From assembly GCF_041737845.1 (NCBI RefSeq), contig NZ_JBGSQX010000147.1, positions 1 through 64,000 of the forward strand: 64,000 nucleotides of DNA, in the 5' to 3' direction. The position numbers were made by a program, and so were the translations under genes. The notes under the pieces are model-generated. The model saw only the letters and a program-made list of their open reading frames with translations. It was not told the DNA's origin and did not search any database. Shown in pieces: positions 17,480-27,009 of the stretch. Each line of letters starts with the position of its first letter. Within the stretch, counting starts at the first letter, position 1. The stretch comes from Desulfococcus sp041737845. GTDB lineage: Bacteria > Desulfobacterota > Desulfobacteria > Desulfobacterales > Desulfococcaceae.

Positions 17480-18462
17480 CAGTGAACGGATATTCGCCCG
17501 AACAGATGGCGGGGCAGCGGCTCATGGCGGGATTCGACGGAACGGACTTCGACGGGGACCTGGCCTTTTTGATCGAGGATCTCAAGGTCGGGGGGATCAT
17601 CCTCTTTTCCCGGAACATCGGCACCCCGCAGCAGGTTGCCGATCTCTGCCGGTCGGCCCAGGAGTGCGCCGCCGGGTGCGGTCAGCCTGGGCTCTTCATC
17701 GCCGTCGACCAGGAGGGGGGGCCGGTGGCCCGCCTGAAGAGGCCCTTTACCGAATTTCCCGGGAACCCGGCCATGACCGGGGAGGCGGACGCGGACCGGT
17801 TTGCCGCCGTGACGGCCTCGGAGCTCACGCAGGTCGGCATCAACATGAACATGGCCCCGGTGCTGGACGTGGCGCCCGAAGGCTTCGGGAGCATCATGGA
17901 GACCCGCGCCTTCGGCCACGACCCGGAATGGGTCTCCCGCATGGGATGCCGCGTCATCCGGGGCCTCCAGGCGGGCGGCGTCATGGCCGTGGCCAAGCAC
18001 TTTCCCGGCATCGGCCGGACGACCCTCGACTCCCACCTCGACCTCCCGGTGGTCGACCTGGGCATGGCGGACCTGGAGGCACTGGAGCTGCCGCCCTTCG
18101 CGGCCGCTTTCAACGAGGGGGTCTCCGGCGTCATGCTCTCCCACATCCTTTACCGGGGCATCGACCCCGTCTGGCCGGCCAGTCTCTCCGTCCGGATCGC
18201 CAGGGACCTGCTGCGGGGCCGGATGGGGTTTGAGGGGCTCGTCCTCACCGATGACCTCGACATGGGCGCCGTCGGCAACCATTACGGCATCGATGACATG
18301 ATCCGGCGGATCGTGGCGGCCGAAATCGACATCGTCCTGATCTGCCACAAGGGCCCGAACATCGCGCGGGCGTATGACCGCCTTCTCGCGGAGACCCAGG
18401 CGGACGGACGGGCCTCGATAGCGTCCTTTCACCGCATCATGCAAAAAAAGCAGGCCCTGTGA
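17476..18462 (+). CDS. nagZ: Beta-N-acetylhexosaminidase (GH3, NagZ), 328 aa
   Basis: This cytosolic glycoside hydrolase removes GlcNAc from muropeptides during peptidoglycan recycling. Family 3 marks are IAVDQEGGPVARL, the general acid-base loop KHFPGIGRTTLDSHLDLP with its Asp/His pair, and the nucleophile Asp in LTDDLDMGAV. Length is normal for a single-domain NagZ. No signal peptide is seen. The GTG start sits in a GTGA overlap with the mltG stop. The pair mltG-nagZ couples strand cleavage with recycling of the fragments. Confidence 0.92.
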   Translation: MTVNGYSPEQMAGQRLMAGFDGTDFDGDLAFLIEDLKVGGIILFSRNIGTPQQVADLCRSAQECAAGCGQPGLFIAVDQEGGPVARLKRPFTEFPGNPAMTGEADADRFAAVTASELTQVGINMNMAPVLDVAPEGFGSIMETRAFGHDPEWVSRMGCRVIRGLQAGGVMAVAKHFPGIGRTTLDSHLDLPVVDLGMADLEALELPPFAAAFNEGVSGVMLSHILYRGIDPVWPASLSVRIARDLLRGRMGFEGLVLTDDLDMGAVGNHYGIDDMIRRIVAAEIDIVLICHKGPNIARAYDRLLAETQADGRASIASFHRIMQKKQAL

Positions 18463-18541
18463 ATCCCGCATCTCGGCCCGGAATGCCCCCCACCGGGCGG
18501 GAACGACGCGCGGGCGCCGATGAAAACCTGCGGATACTGCC

Positions 18542-19789
18542 ATGACCGAAGCCGCTCTCTATTTCTGGTCCCGCCTTCCGCTCCTCCTGATGTTTCTGAA
18601 CGGGTATCTGATCTACCGCCTCCTTGTCGTGACCGGCCTGACCGAGCAGTTTGTCGCGGCCGCCCTGGGGCGGAGCGCCGGCGATCCGCGCAGGCTGTTT
18701 CTCTATATCATCCTTTCGGCGGCCCTTCTTTCTTTTTTCATCCCCAACGCCGTCACGGTCCTCACCCTCCTGCCGGTCCTGAAGGATATCCACAAACGCT
18801 TCCACCCGAAGCTCCGGGGCCGCATCATCACGCCCCTGACCCTTTCGGTCATCTACGGCGCCAACATCGGGGGGATGGGCTCGATCGTGGGGAGCCCCGC
18901 AAACCTGCTGTTCATCGGCGCCATGGACCTCTACGAGGTCCCCGGGCGGCAGGCTGTGGGGTTCTTCAACTGGTTCCTGTGGTCGATCCCGCTGGTGTCG
19001 ATGCTGACCGCCCTGGCGTGGGGGGTGGTGGTGATGGGGTGCGGGTCGTTTGACGGCCATGCAGTCAAGACCTCCCGGGGAATCGGCGGGGCATCCGGCC
19101 GCAGGCGCTGGCGCGGTCTTTACGGGGCGCGCCGGTCGGGGGCGCTCCTGTTTCTGTGCTTTACTGTCTTCTGGACCCTGGAGGCCGCCATCAGGGGAAT
19201 CTGGCCTTCTTTTGCGGCGTGGTCGCCCCTGGCCTGTCTGGTCTATTTCACGGCCTTCTGCAGGCTCGTTTTTTGGGGAATGCCGCTTTCCGGCGACGCG
19301 CCCCTGATGCGGCCAAAGGCGCTGGTCCAGGATTTTCCCGGGCGGGGCATCCTGCTGCTGATTCCCGTGGCGGCGCTGGTGCTGGTCGCCGGGTATTTCG
19401 ACCTGGATGCCCGGCTGTCCGCCCTGTACCAGTCGCTTTTGCCCGCGGGTGCTTCCCCGTTCACCGTGATGCTCTCCACCGTCGTCACGGTGATCCTGCT
19501 CACGGAGGTCCTCTCCAACACCCTGGTTTCCACCGCCTTTTTCCCCATCGCCTACCATACGGCGGTGAGTGCCGGATTTTCTCCCATCGCGCTGATGATC
19601 GCCGTTTCAACGGCGTCGACCTGCGCATTCATGACCCCCATCGCCACCCCATGCAACGCTTTTGCCTTCGGCGAGATGAAGGGGACCTCCCTGGCCCGGA
19701 TGATGGCCCTCGGCCTGATCCTGAACACGGGGAGCGCCCTGTGCATCGCCGTCTGGCTGAATTGGGTCATCCCTTACGTATACGGGTGA
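18542..19789 (+). CDS. SLC13/CitT-type anion or dicarboxylate permease, 415 aa
   Basis: The protein is hydrophobic throughout, with about ten to eleven membrane segments. Two repeated re-entrant regions are visible: SFFIPNAVTVLTLLPVLKDI with GANIGGMGSIVGSPANLL in the first half, and LSNTLVSTAFFPIAY with STASTCAFMTPIATPCNAF in the second. This arrangement is that of the ion transporter superfamily (DASS/SLC13, ArsB/NhaD relatives). The substrate is not predictable. A weak ribosome site precedes ATG 18542, 79 bases after nagZ. It converges on the TerD-type gene. Confidence 0.8.
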   Translation: MTEAALYFWSRLPLLLMFLNGYLIYRLLVVTGLTEQFVAAALGRSAGDPRRLFLYIILSAALLSFFIPNAVTVLTLLPVLKDIHKRFHPKLRGRIITPLTLSVIYGANIGGMGSIVGSPANLLFIGAMDLYEVPGRQAVGFFNWFLWSIPLVSMLTALAWGVVVMGCGSFDGHAVKTSRGIGGASGRRRWRGLYGARRSGALLFLCFTVFWTLEAAIRGIWPSFAAWSPLACLVYFTAFCRLVFWGMPLSGDAPLMRPKALVQDFPGRGILLLIPVAALVLVAGYFDLDARLSALYQSLLPAGASPFTVMLSTVVTVILLTEVLSNTLVSTAFFPIAYHTAVSAGFSPIALMIAVSTASTCAFMTPIATPCNAFAFGEMKGTSLARMMALGLILNTGSALCIAVWLNWVIPYVYG

Positions 19790-19851
19790 CGGCGGCGGAG
19801 CCGGAAGGGTCCATGTGGCGCCTTCCCGGCCGGGGCGACTCCGGGGGAGGG

Positions 19852-21015
19852 TCAGTCCTTTCTTCCGGCCGTCCATTTGAGGCCCCAGCCGTAGGTCTTG
19901 TCGCAGTCCGGATGGCCCTGGTGGAAGCTGACGAGCTTGGTCACCTTGATCTCGCCGCCGCCGAATTCGATCATGGCGATGGCGCAGAAATTCCTGGAAT
20001 CCGTCTGGCTGCCCATGGGCACCTCGAGAATGGGCTGCCCCGGGACCGTCAGGGTGACGACGGCATTGGTGGCGGTCCAGTTGGGGACGCCCTCGTAGAT
20101 GTAGGTATAGATGAGAATCCGCTTGAGCTGGCCCGCTTGGGCCAGGTTCACCTTCATGTTCTCCCCCTCGGAGCATGCGCCGCTGCGGTCATCCCCCAGG
20201 TGGAGAACGTAGGGGGGATAATCGAAGTCTCCGAAGTTTTTTCCCAGGGGCTGAATCGCCCCCTTGGTCTGGTTCTGCAGTTCGAAGAGGCAGCCCAGGT
20301 CGAGATCCACACCGCCTGCGGTTTTTCCGCCCATGAGCTTGGAGAAGAACCCCGTCTTCTTTTCCACCGGGGCGGTCTGGTCCCAGTTGAGATTGATCAA
20401 CAGCTCCCCCCGGTCGACCTTCTGCTTGATGGCGAAGCTGTCGCCCTTTTCCCGGAGGGTCACCTTGGACGCGATCTTGAGCGTGTCGGCCCCGGGGATT
20501 TCGGCCCGGAAGGCATCGAGATGCATCACCCGGCTGTCGTTGACCAGCTCGCTCGCGATAAAGCCGCTGGCAAACCGGCAGATCACCGCCACCGGGCCGG
20601 GCAGGGTCGAATCCAGGGGGACCGTGTGGGTTTCGCCACGGTCGGTCGCGACCTGGATCCTGGCGTCGTAGTCCGCGAACACGCGGGACTGGCCGGATAC
20701 GGCATCGGTGAAGTTGAGGGCGCAGATGTAGATCTCCTCGAAATCGTCGATCCTGCTGAGGCTCATGTCTTCGCGATTCGCGCCCCCGGCGCCGCCGACG
20801 CCCGCATCACCCGACAGCCGGATATACGGAAAGGCGTCGAGGGCGCCCAGCGTGCCGCCCTGGTAATTGTCGGAATAGACCCCGCCGGTCCGGCCGTCCC
20901 TGGTCCGGTAGAACGCCATCAGGTCGAGATCCACGGCGGCGCTCCAGATCAGGGAGATGTCTATCTTTTTAAATGAGCCGATGTCGGCTTTGGTCCCTTT
21001 TTGCTTCAACTCCAT
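19852..21015 (-). CDS. TerD-family stress protein, two TerD-like domains, 387 aa
   Basis: The N-terminal half reads KKIDISLIWSAAVDLDLMAFY and YICALNFTDA, which follows the TerD beta-sandwich with its calcium-binding Asp-rich loops. The second half repeats the fold: GVDLDLGCLFELQNQTKG, RILIYTYIYEGVPNW and FCAIAMIEFGGG. TerD proteins are cytosolic and linked to tellurite, phage or membrane stress. I chose ATG 21015 because GAGGAG lies nine bases upstream. No other ter gene is adjacent, although a TerB-like domain occurs at the C-terminus of the DUF3141 protein at 32055-34415. Confidence 0.85.
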   Translation of the reverse strand: MELKQKGTKADIGSFKKIDISLIWSAAVDLDLMAFYRTRDGRTGGVYSDNYQGGTLGALDAFPYIRLSGDAGVGGAGGANREDMSLSRIDDFEEIYICALNFTDAVSGQSRVFADYDARIQVATDRGETHTVPLDSTLPGPVAVICRFASGFIASELVNDSRVMHLDAFRAEIPGADTLKIASKVTLREKGDSFAIKQKVDRGELLINLNWDQTAPVEKKTGFFSKLMGGKTAGGVDLDLGCLFELQNQTKGAIQPLGKNFGDFDYPPYVLHLGDDRSGACSEGENMKVNLAQAGQLKRILIYTYIYEGVPNWTATNAVVTLTVPGQPILEVPMGSQTDSRNFCAIAMIEFGGGEIKVTKLVSFHQGHPDCDKTYGWGLKWTAGRKD

Positions 21016-21271
21016 TTCAGTATTCTCCTCATGCCCACCCCCCGGAAAAGATGCGCGGATGCTTCCCTTGCAAGGGCTTCCTGGGCGTAAATCGTGTTGA
21101 ATGGCGCGCTGCGCCGGAATGCGCGGATTCAACCAGTTCGAATATTGAATGTCAAGGGGAAAGCGCACCCGGACGCCCGGGGGCCCCCGAAGTTGGCCTG
21201 CAGGTATCGCTCAGGCCCCCTTACTATATTCTAATCGATCCTTAATCTATTTCTGACATCCAAGGAGGATA
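21016..21271. other. Intergenic region between divergent genes
   Basis: No further gene is supported. The AT-rich segment around 21215-21255 (ACTATATTC, CTTAATC) probably holds promoters for the downstream lipoprotein gene, but no clean -35/-10 pair is visible. Confidence 0.4.
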
Positions 21272-21337
21272 ATGATGCCGTTCATGTCGGCGATTCGCTG
21301 GCCCAAGAGCCAGTCGTTTTCAATACTATCTTCATGA
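21272..21337 (+). CDS. Possible 21-codon leader peptide
   Basis: ATG 21272 follows a near-perfect ribosome site, AAGGAGGAT, by a few bases, and the frame (MMPFMSAIRW... ILSS) runs 21 codons to TGA at 21335-21337. It lies 46 bases before the ATG of the large lipoprotein gene, whose own ribosome site is weaker. It may be a translated leader or a re-initiation device. It could also be chance. Confidence 0.4.
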   Translation: MMPFMSAIRWPKSQSFSILSS

Positions 21338-21383
21338 TAAAGACCGGATGTTCATTTCCACCGCTAACGGAAGGATGTGGTAT

Positions 21384-24300
21384 ATGAAATGGTTATCGAG
21401 GGATGGGCTGCTGCCGCTGGTGATGGCGGTAATGCTTGTTGGCTGCGGCGATTCGGATACCGACACATATCGCCTGACGGTGCTGAAGGCCGGCGCTGGC
21501 GGCGGAACGGTGGTCAGCGTTCCCGCCGGGATCACCTGCGGGGATACCTGTTCATTTGTCTTCAATGAGCGAAGAACCGTCACTTTGACCGCCGAACCTG
21601 AGGCGGGATCCCGTTTTTCCGGCTGGAGCGGGGCATGCACCGGCGCCGATGCATGCGGGGTCGAGATGGACACGGAAAAGACCGTCACGGCGACATTTGC
21701 CCCGATGGTCACCGGGGCGATCAGCCTTACCGGAACTTATGCCACCGGCGTCTTCGATGAAGGGGCGGCGGAGATCAGCGCCTACGATCCGGCCACGAAG
21801 CGGCTGTTTGTGGTCAACGGCATCGACGGCAGCATCGATGTGCTGGATGTTTCCGGGCCGTCGTCGCCCGTCCGGGTCGCCCGGATCGACGTCACCCCGT
21901 ATGGAAAAGCGGTCAACAGCGTGGCGTTTTCGAGCGTCGACTCGGCAGGCATCGGCCTTTCGACAGGGAAGTTCGGCGGCCTCCTGGCGGTTGCGGTGGA
22001 AGCAGGCAATGCTCAGGAGAACGGCAGGATCCTGGTGTTTGACGCGGACGGCAGCCTGATCCGCGACTTTGAGGCCGGCGCCCTGCCCGACATGGTTACC
22101 TTTACGCCGGACGGCATGAAAATCCTCTCGGCCAACGAGGGCGAGCCCAGCGACGACTATACGGCGGATCCGGAAGGCTCCGTGACCATTGTCGATCTCT
22201 CGGCGGGGATTGACGACGCGACGGCGGTCACGGCGGGCTTTTCGGCCTTCAATGCCCGCGAGGCTGAGCTTAAAGCTTCCGGCGTCCGGATCTTCGGCCC
22301 CAACGCCACGGTGGCACAGGATGTCGAACCTGAGTATATCGCCGTGACCGGAGATTCGAAAACTGCCTACCTCAGCCTTCAGGAAAACAACGCCCTTGCG
22401 GTGCTAGACATCGACGGCGCGACCATCACCGATATCATTCCCCTGGGCTTCAAGGACCAGAACGCACGGGGGGCGGGCCTGGACGCCAGCAACAAGGACG
22501 GCATCATCAACATCCGAAACTGGCCTGTTTTCGGGATGTACCAGCCGGACGCCGTCGCCGTCATGGAGACCGGGGGAAAAACCTATCTCTTGAGCGCCAA
22601 CGAGGGCGACAGCCGGGATTACGAGGGCTTCAGCGAGGAGGCGCGGATAAAGGACCTGGTCCTGGACGGTGCAGCCTTTCCCAATGCGGCGGCCTTTCAG
22701 GACGATAAGGCCCTGGGGCGGCTTCTGGTGACCACCACCCTGGGGGATATGGACGGCGACGGCGATTTCGATGCCCTGTATGCCTTTGGCGGGCGTTCCT
22801 TCACCGTCTGGGAGGTGACGGATACCGGCGTCACCCCGGTGTTTGACAGCGGGGATGCCTTTGAAAAGGTGATCGCCCGGGAGTTTCCGGCGCATTTCAA
22901 CGCCGGTAACGACAATAATGAATTTGACAACCGCAGCGACGACAAGGGGCCCGAGCCCGAAGGCATCGCCCTGGGCACCGTGAACGACAGGACCTATGCC
23001 TTCATCGGCCTGGAACGTATGGGGGGCGTGATGATATACGACGTTACCGACCCGGCGACTCCCCGGTTCATCGACTATGTGAACCACCGGGATTTCACCG
23101 GAGACCCCGAAGCCGGAACGGCATTGGATTTGGGGCCGGAGGGACTGCTCTTTATCCCGGCCGGGGAAAGCCCGGGCGGAAAGGCCACGCTGGCGGTGGC
23201 CAACGAGGTCAGCGGCACCATCTCCCTCTATGAGGTGACCCCCGACAGGGCCGACGGGGAAGTCGTCCTTCAGCTTCTCCATGCCTCGGACCTGGAGGGC
23301 GGGGTGGAAGCCGTCGACCGGGCCGCCAATTTCGCCGCCATCGTGGACCGGTTTGACGATAGGTTCGCCAACACCCTGGTGATCTCCGCAGGGGACAACT
23401 ACATCTCCGGCCCTTTCAATTCCGCGTCCGGCGACCCCGGCATGCGCCCGGTCTTCCAGCAGGTGCTGAACAATTCCAAAGCCCGGGAAGGCGGCGGCAG
23501 GGCCGACATCGCCATCATGAACCTCACGGGATTCCACGCCTCGGCCTTCGGCAACCACGAATTCGACCTGGGGACGGGCTTTCTCTCCGAAGTGATCGGA
23601 ACGGATATCCGGAGCACCACCGAGGCACGCTGGCTGGGGGTCCAGTTCCCCTATCTGAGCGCCAACCTTGACTTTTCAAAGGACGGCAGCCTCTCCCGCC
23701 TGTTTACGTCGGAGACGCTGGATTATCGGGAGTTTGAGTCCCCTTTGAGCCGGTTGGGCACGGCGGGCGAAGCTCCCAAGATCGCCGCCGCCGCCATCGT
23801 GACTCTGAACGGCGAGCGGTTCGGCGTGGTGGGCGGCACCACGCCCCGGCTGGAGATCATCTCCTCGCCCGGAGACACCCGGGTCAGGAACCCGGGAGCC
23901 GGCACCGACGACATGGATGATCTCGCGGCCATCCTTCAGCCGGTGATCGACGGCTTGACAGCCCGGGGCATCACCAGAATCATCCTGACGACCCATCTCC
24001 AGCAGATCGGGCTGGAGCAGGCGCTGATCACCCGGCTCAGGGGCGTGGACATCGTCATCGCCGGCGGGTCGGACACCCTTCTGGCCGACGGAGAGGACGT
24101 ATCCCGCGGCCTGCATCCCGGCGACAGCCCTGCGGGCACCTATCCCATCATCACCGCCAATGCCGACGGAGATCCGGCGGTGGTGGTCAGCACGGACGGC
24201 CAGTACAAGTATGTCGGCCGCCTGGTGGTGGCCTTCGACGCTGAGGGCAGACTCTTGCCCGAAACCATCAACCAATCCGTAAGCGGTGCCTTCGCCAGCA

Positions 24301-26546
24301 CCGACGCTCAGGTGGCGGTTCTGTGGGGTGATGGGAAGGCGGCATTCAATGTCGGGACCCGCGGCCATGACGTCATGACGCTCACCGATGCCTTGAGCGG
24401 CATTGTCACCCGGAAAGACGCGGTTGTCCATGGTCGGACCGACGTTTACCTGAACGGCAAGCGGGAGGAGTCCCGCACCCAGGAAACCAACCTGGGCGAT
24501 CTCACCGCCGACGCCAACCTTGCGGCGGCCCGGTCCGTCGACTCCACCGTTCAGGTTTCCATCAAAAACGGCGGTGGGATAAGGGAGCCCATCGGCGCGA
24601 CCCTGGATGCCGGGGACGGCACCTATGTTCTGGCGCCGCCCCAGGCCAACCCGGCATCGGGCAAGCAGACCGGCGAGGTTTCCCGGCTGGATATCGAGAA
24701 CTCCCTCAGGTTCAACAACCGCCTGACGCTCCTGACCGTGACGGCTGCGGAACTCCTTGCGGTCATCGAGCACGGGGTCTCCGCCACGGAGGAAGGGGCC
24801 ACGCCCGGACAGTTCCCCCAGGTGAGCGGCCTTGTCTTCAGTTTCGATCCCGGCCTGGAACCGGGCGACCGGGTGCGGTCTCTGGCGATCATGGACGAGG
24901 CGGGCGCCGTGGTGGATGTCATCGCGCGGAACGGTGAGGTGGCCGGGGACCCCGACCGGAAGATCCGGGTGGTCACCCTGAATTTCCTGGCAGGAGGGGG
25001 GGACGGATATCCCTTCGACACCCTGGGCGATGCCGTCGTCGACACCGGGATCGGTGAGCAGGATGCCCTTGCGGGATATTTGCAGGCAAATTTCGCGGGC
25101 ACGCCTTATGCCGTGCCGGATGCGGGGCCTGAATCCGACACCCGGATCCAGAACCTGGCGTACAGGGCCGATACCGTGCTGAGCGGGGTGACGGCATTCG
25201 CCGTCTTTTCCGACCCCCATTATTTCGATCCGGAGCTCGGGACCACGGGAGCGGCCTTCGAGGCCTACCTGGCCCAGGACCGCAAGATGCTCCGGGAAGG
25301 CCCGGCGATTCTGGACGCCGTCATGGACGCCATCAAGGCCGACGGCGGCATCCGCTTCGTCATCGTGCCCGGCGACCTGACCAAGGACGGCGAAAAATCG
25401 AGCCACGAGAAATTCGCGGCCAAGCTGAGGACCCTGACGGATGCGGGGATTGCGGTATATGTCGTGCCCGGCAACCATGATGTCAGCAATCCCCATGCCC
25501 TTGCATTCGACGGGGATACCGCGGTGCCGACGGCAACGCTGACGCCGGAGGAGTTCACCGCGATCTACAACGATTTCGGATTCGGCCAGGCCGCCTTCCG
25601 CGCTCCCGATTCCCTCAGCTACATCGTGGAACCGGTGTCGGGCGTCTGGCTGTTCGCCCTGGACAGCGCCGATTACCGGAACAACCAGACCCTGGGCAAA
25701 CCCGTGACCGGCGGCGGATTCAGTGCGGAAACCTTGAACTGGATCATTGAAAAACTGGGCGAGGCGCAGGCGGCCGGGAAACAGGTCATGGCCATGACGC
25801 ATCACGGCATGATCGAGCACTATGCCGGCCAGGCGGCGGCCGGCAGCATGGCCGTGGATTACGTCATCCGGGACTGGGAAACCGTTTCCAGAACCCTGGC
25901 CGAGGCAGGGCTTGGGCTGGTGTTCACCGGCCATTTCCATGCCCAGGACATCACGGAAAAAACCTGGGATGTGGACGGGGTGTCCGTCCGCATGACGGAT
26001 GTGGAGACCGGCTCCCTGGTCACCTATCCCAGCCCCTACCGGGTGGTGACCCTGAACCGGGGCGGCGAGGCCGTCATTCAGAGCCATCGCATCACGGAAA
26101 TCGGGGATGACGCCGGAGGCGTCTCCTTTCCCCAATATGCCGAGACCTTCCTGACCGATGGATTGATCGGGATGTATACGGCGCTACTATCGGCGCCGGC
26201 GGATCAGGGGGGATTTGGTTTGCCCGCGGATCAGGCCCGGGGGATAGCAGGCCGGATCGCCGACGCCCTCAAGGCCCACTACGCCGGAGATGAATCGCCC
26301 GACCGGGACACCCTGGACGCCATCAATGCCTACCTCCAGAGCGGCGATCCTACGGCGCAGCTCATCGGCGGGAATCTGACTTCCCTCTGGACGGATCTGC
26401 CGCCACCCGACAATGCGGCCCGGATCGCTCCGGCATCGCCCATGCCGGCGTCGGCCGGGATCAAGCGGAATTACAGGCTGGAACTCGAAAAGATTCTGTT
26501 GAGCGATCTTCGGAGGGCGGTGTTCAACGGGAGGTCCGGGTCGTGA
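21384..26546 (+). CDS. Giant lipoprotein: propeller + 5'-nucleotidase + calcineurin-like phosphoesterase, 1720 aa
   Basis: ATG 21384, preceded by AAGGA, gives a signal peptide with lipobox MLVGC (Cys21). In order: an InlB-B-repeat-like domain (about 30-105; RFSGWSGACTG...VTATF); a choice-of-anchor-I type beta-propeller (about 115-620; TFTPDGMKILSANEGEPSDDY, PEGIALG); a 5'-nucleotidase catalytic domain (from about 630; LLHASDLEGG, FGNHEFDLG) with its C-terminal substrate domain (about 960-1245; LTADANLAAARS, IKNGGGIR, LNFLAGGGDGYPF); and a separate metallophosphoesterase (about 1270-1530; FSDPHYF, VPGDLTKDGEKS, VPGNHD, MTHHG, GHFHAQD). Metal ligands of both phosphoesterase centres look complete. 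It is probably anchored outside the cytoplasm and releases phosphate from nucleotides or other esters. No Pho box was found upstream. Confidence 0.88.
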   Translation: MKWLSRDGLLPLVMAVMLVGCGDSDTDTYRLTVLKAGAGGGTVVSVPAGITCGDTCSFVFNERRTVTLTAEPEAGSRFSGWSGACTGADACGVEMDTEKTVTATFAPMVTGAISLTGTYATGVFDEGAAEISAYDPATKRLFVVNGIDGSIDVLDVSGPSSPVRVARIDVTPYGKAVNSVAFSSVDSAGIGLSTGKFGGLLAVAVEAGNAQENGRILVFDADGSLIRDFEAGALPDMVTFTPDGMKILSANEGEPSDDYTADPEGSVTIVDLSAGIDDATAVTAGFSAFNAREAELKASGVRIFGPNATVAQDVEPEYIAVTGDSKTAYLSLQENNALAVLDIDGATITDIIPLGFKDQNARGAGLDASNKDGIINIRNWPVFGMYQPDAVAVMETGGKTYLLSANEGDSRDYEGFSEEARIKDLVLDGAAFPNAAAFQDDKALGRLLVTTTLGDMDGDGDFDALYAFGGRSFTVWEVTDTGVTPVFDSGDAFEKVIAREFPAHFNAGNDNNEFDNRSDDKGPEPEGIALGTVNDRTYAFIGLERMGGVMIYDVTDPATPRFIDYVNHRDFTGDPEAGTALDLGPEGLLFIPAGESPGGKATLAVANEVSGTISLYEVTPDRADGEVVLQLLHASDLEGGVEAVDRAANFAAIVDRFDDRFANTLVISAGDNYISGPFNSASGDPGMRPVFQQVLNNSKAREGGGRADIAIMNLTGFHASAFGNHEFDLGTGFLSEVIGTDIRSTTEARWLGVQFPYLSANLDFSKDGSLSRLFTSETLDYREFESPLSRLGTAGEAPKIAAAAIVTLNGERFGVVGGTTPRLEIISSPGDTRVRNPGAGTDDMDDLAAILQPVIDGLTARGITRIILTTHLQQIGLEQALITRLRGVDIVIAGGSDTLLADGEDVSRGLHPGDSPAGTYPIITANADGDPAVVVSTDGQYKYVGRLVVAFDAEGRLLPETINQSVSGAFASTDAQVAVLWGDGKAAFNVGTRGHDVMTLTDALSGIVTRKDAVVHGRTDVYLNGKREESRTQETNLGDLTADANLAAARSVDSTVQVSIKNGGGIREPIGATLDAGDGTYVLAPPQANPASGKQTGEVSRLDIENSLRFNNRLTLLTVTAAELLAVIEHGVSATEEGATPGQFPQVSGLVFSFDPGLEPGDRVRSLAIMDEAGAVVDVIARNGEVAGDPDRKIRVVTLNFLAGGGDGYPFDTLGDAVVDTGIGEQDALAGYLQANFAGTPYAVPDAGPESDTRIQNLAYRADTVLSGVTAFAVFSDPHYFDPELGTTGAAFEAYLAQDRKMLREGPAILDAVMDAIKADGGIRFVIVPGDLTKDGEKSSHEKFAAKLRTLTDAGIAVYVVPGNHDVSNPHALAFDGDTAVPTATLTPEEFTAIYNDFGFGQAAFRAPDSLSYIVEPVSGVWLFALDSADYRNNQTLGKPVTGGGFSAETLNWIIEKLGEAQAAGKQVMAMTHHGMIEHYAGQAAAGSMAVDYVIRDWETVSRTLAEAGLGLVFTGHFHAQDITEKTWDVDGVSVRMTDVETGSLVTYPSPYRVVTLNRGGEAVIQSHRITEIGDDAGGVSFPQYAETFLTDGLIGMYTALLSAPADQGGFGLPADQARGIAGRIADALKAHYAGDESPDRDTLDAINAYLQSGDPTAQLIGGNLTSLWTDLPPPDNAARIAPASPMPASAGIKRNYRLELEKILLSDLRRAVFNGRSGS

Positions 26547-26630
26547 GCGACGGCCGAGACGTCGCAGGGTGGATTTGAATGAATCGTAAGCGCACATCCT
26601 GAGACGCAGGCCTTGCGGACCGACAGAAAC

Positions 26631-26654
26631 CACCGGCGGTTGCCACCGCCGGTG
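26631..26654. terminator. Strong hairpin after the giant lipoprotein gene
   Basis: A perfect 10-bp stem (CACCGGCGGT / ACCGCCGGTG) closes a TGCC loop, 85 bases after the stop codon. No T-run follows, so it may be an mRNA-stabilising hairpin or a weak terminator. Confidence 0.5.
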
Positions 26655-26730
26655 CTCCTTCAGTTATGGGCCGGCGGTTTCAGATACAGGCAACACGGCG
26701 GTGATCATTCATACGCCGAGGAGTCCGGGG

Positions 26731-27009
26731 TTGGTTGAACAGATTTTTTTGATTTTGAAAGTATTCCTGACCAAGATCAAGTTGGTTATGGGCTGGGTGA
26801 TGGTCGGGCTGGGCATCCCCGTCTTTTTTCTGCCCATCCCTTTCGGACTGATCATGATCGTCACCGGGCTGCTCCTAGTCTTCAGCGCATCCCCTTCGGC
26901 ACGGCGGTATGTCATGCGGAAGGCCGAAAAGCACCCCTTTCTGCGAAGGCGCCTGCTTCCGCTGCTTCAGCCGAAGACGAAACCGGGCGTCTGCCCAAAA
27001 AAGCGATAG
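26731..27009 (+). CDS. Small two-helix membrane protein (PGPGW-like), 92 aa
   Basis: The TTG at 26731 follows GAGGAG by seven bases, which makes it a better start than the upstream GTG at 26701. Two membrane segments (about 17-32 and 36-52) enclose a proline turn (FFLPIPFG), followed by SARRYVMRKAEKHPFLRRRL and a basic tail. The layout recalls small PGPGW transmembrane proteins, though the exact motif is absent. Its last 135 bases overlap the out-of-frame tail of the truncated mgtE on the other strand. Function is unknown. Confidence 0.55.
   Translation: MVEQIFLILKVFLTKIKLVMGWVMVGLGIPVFFLPIPFGLIMIVTGLLLVFSASPSARRYVMRKAEKHPFLRRRLLPLLQPKTKPGVCPKKR

Noticed and set aside
23676..26135. 819-codon minus-strand frame opposite the giant lipoprotein
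   Set aside because: Antisense to complete phosphoesterase domains; no ribosome site and no recognisable motif.
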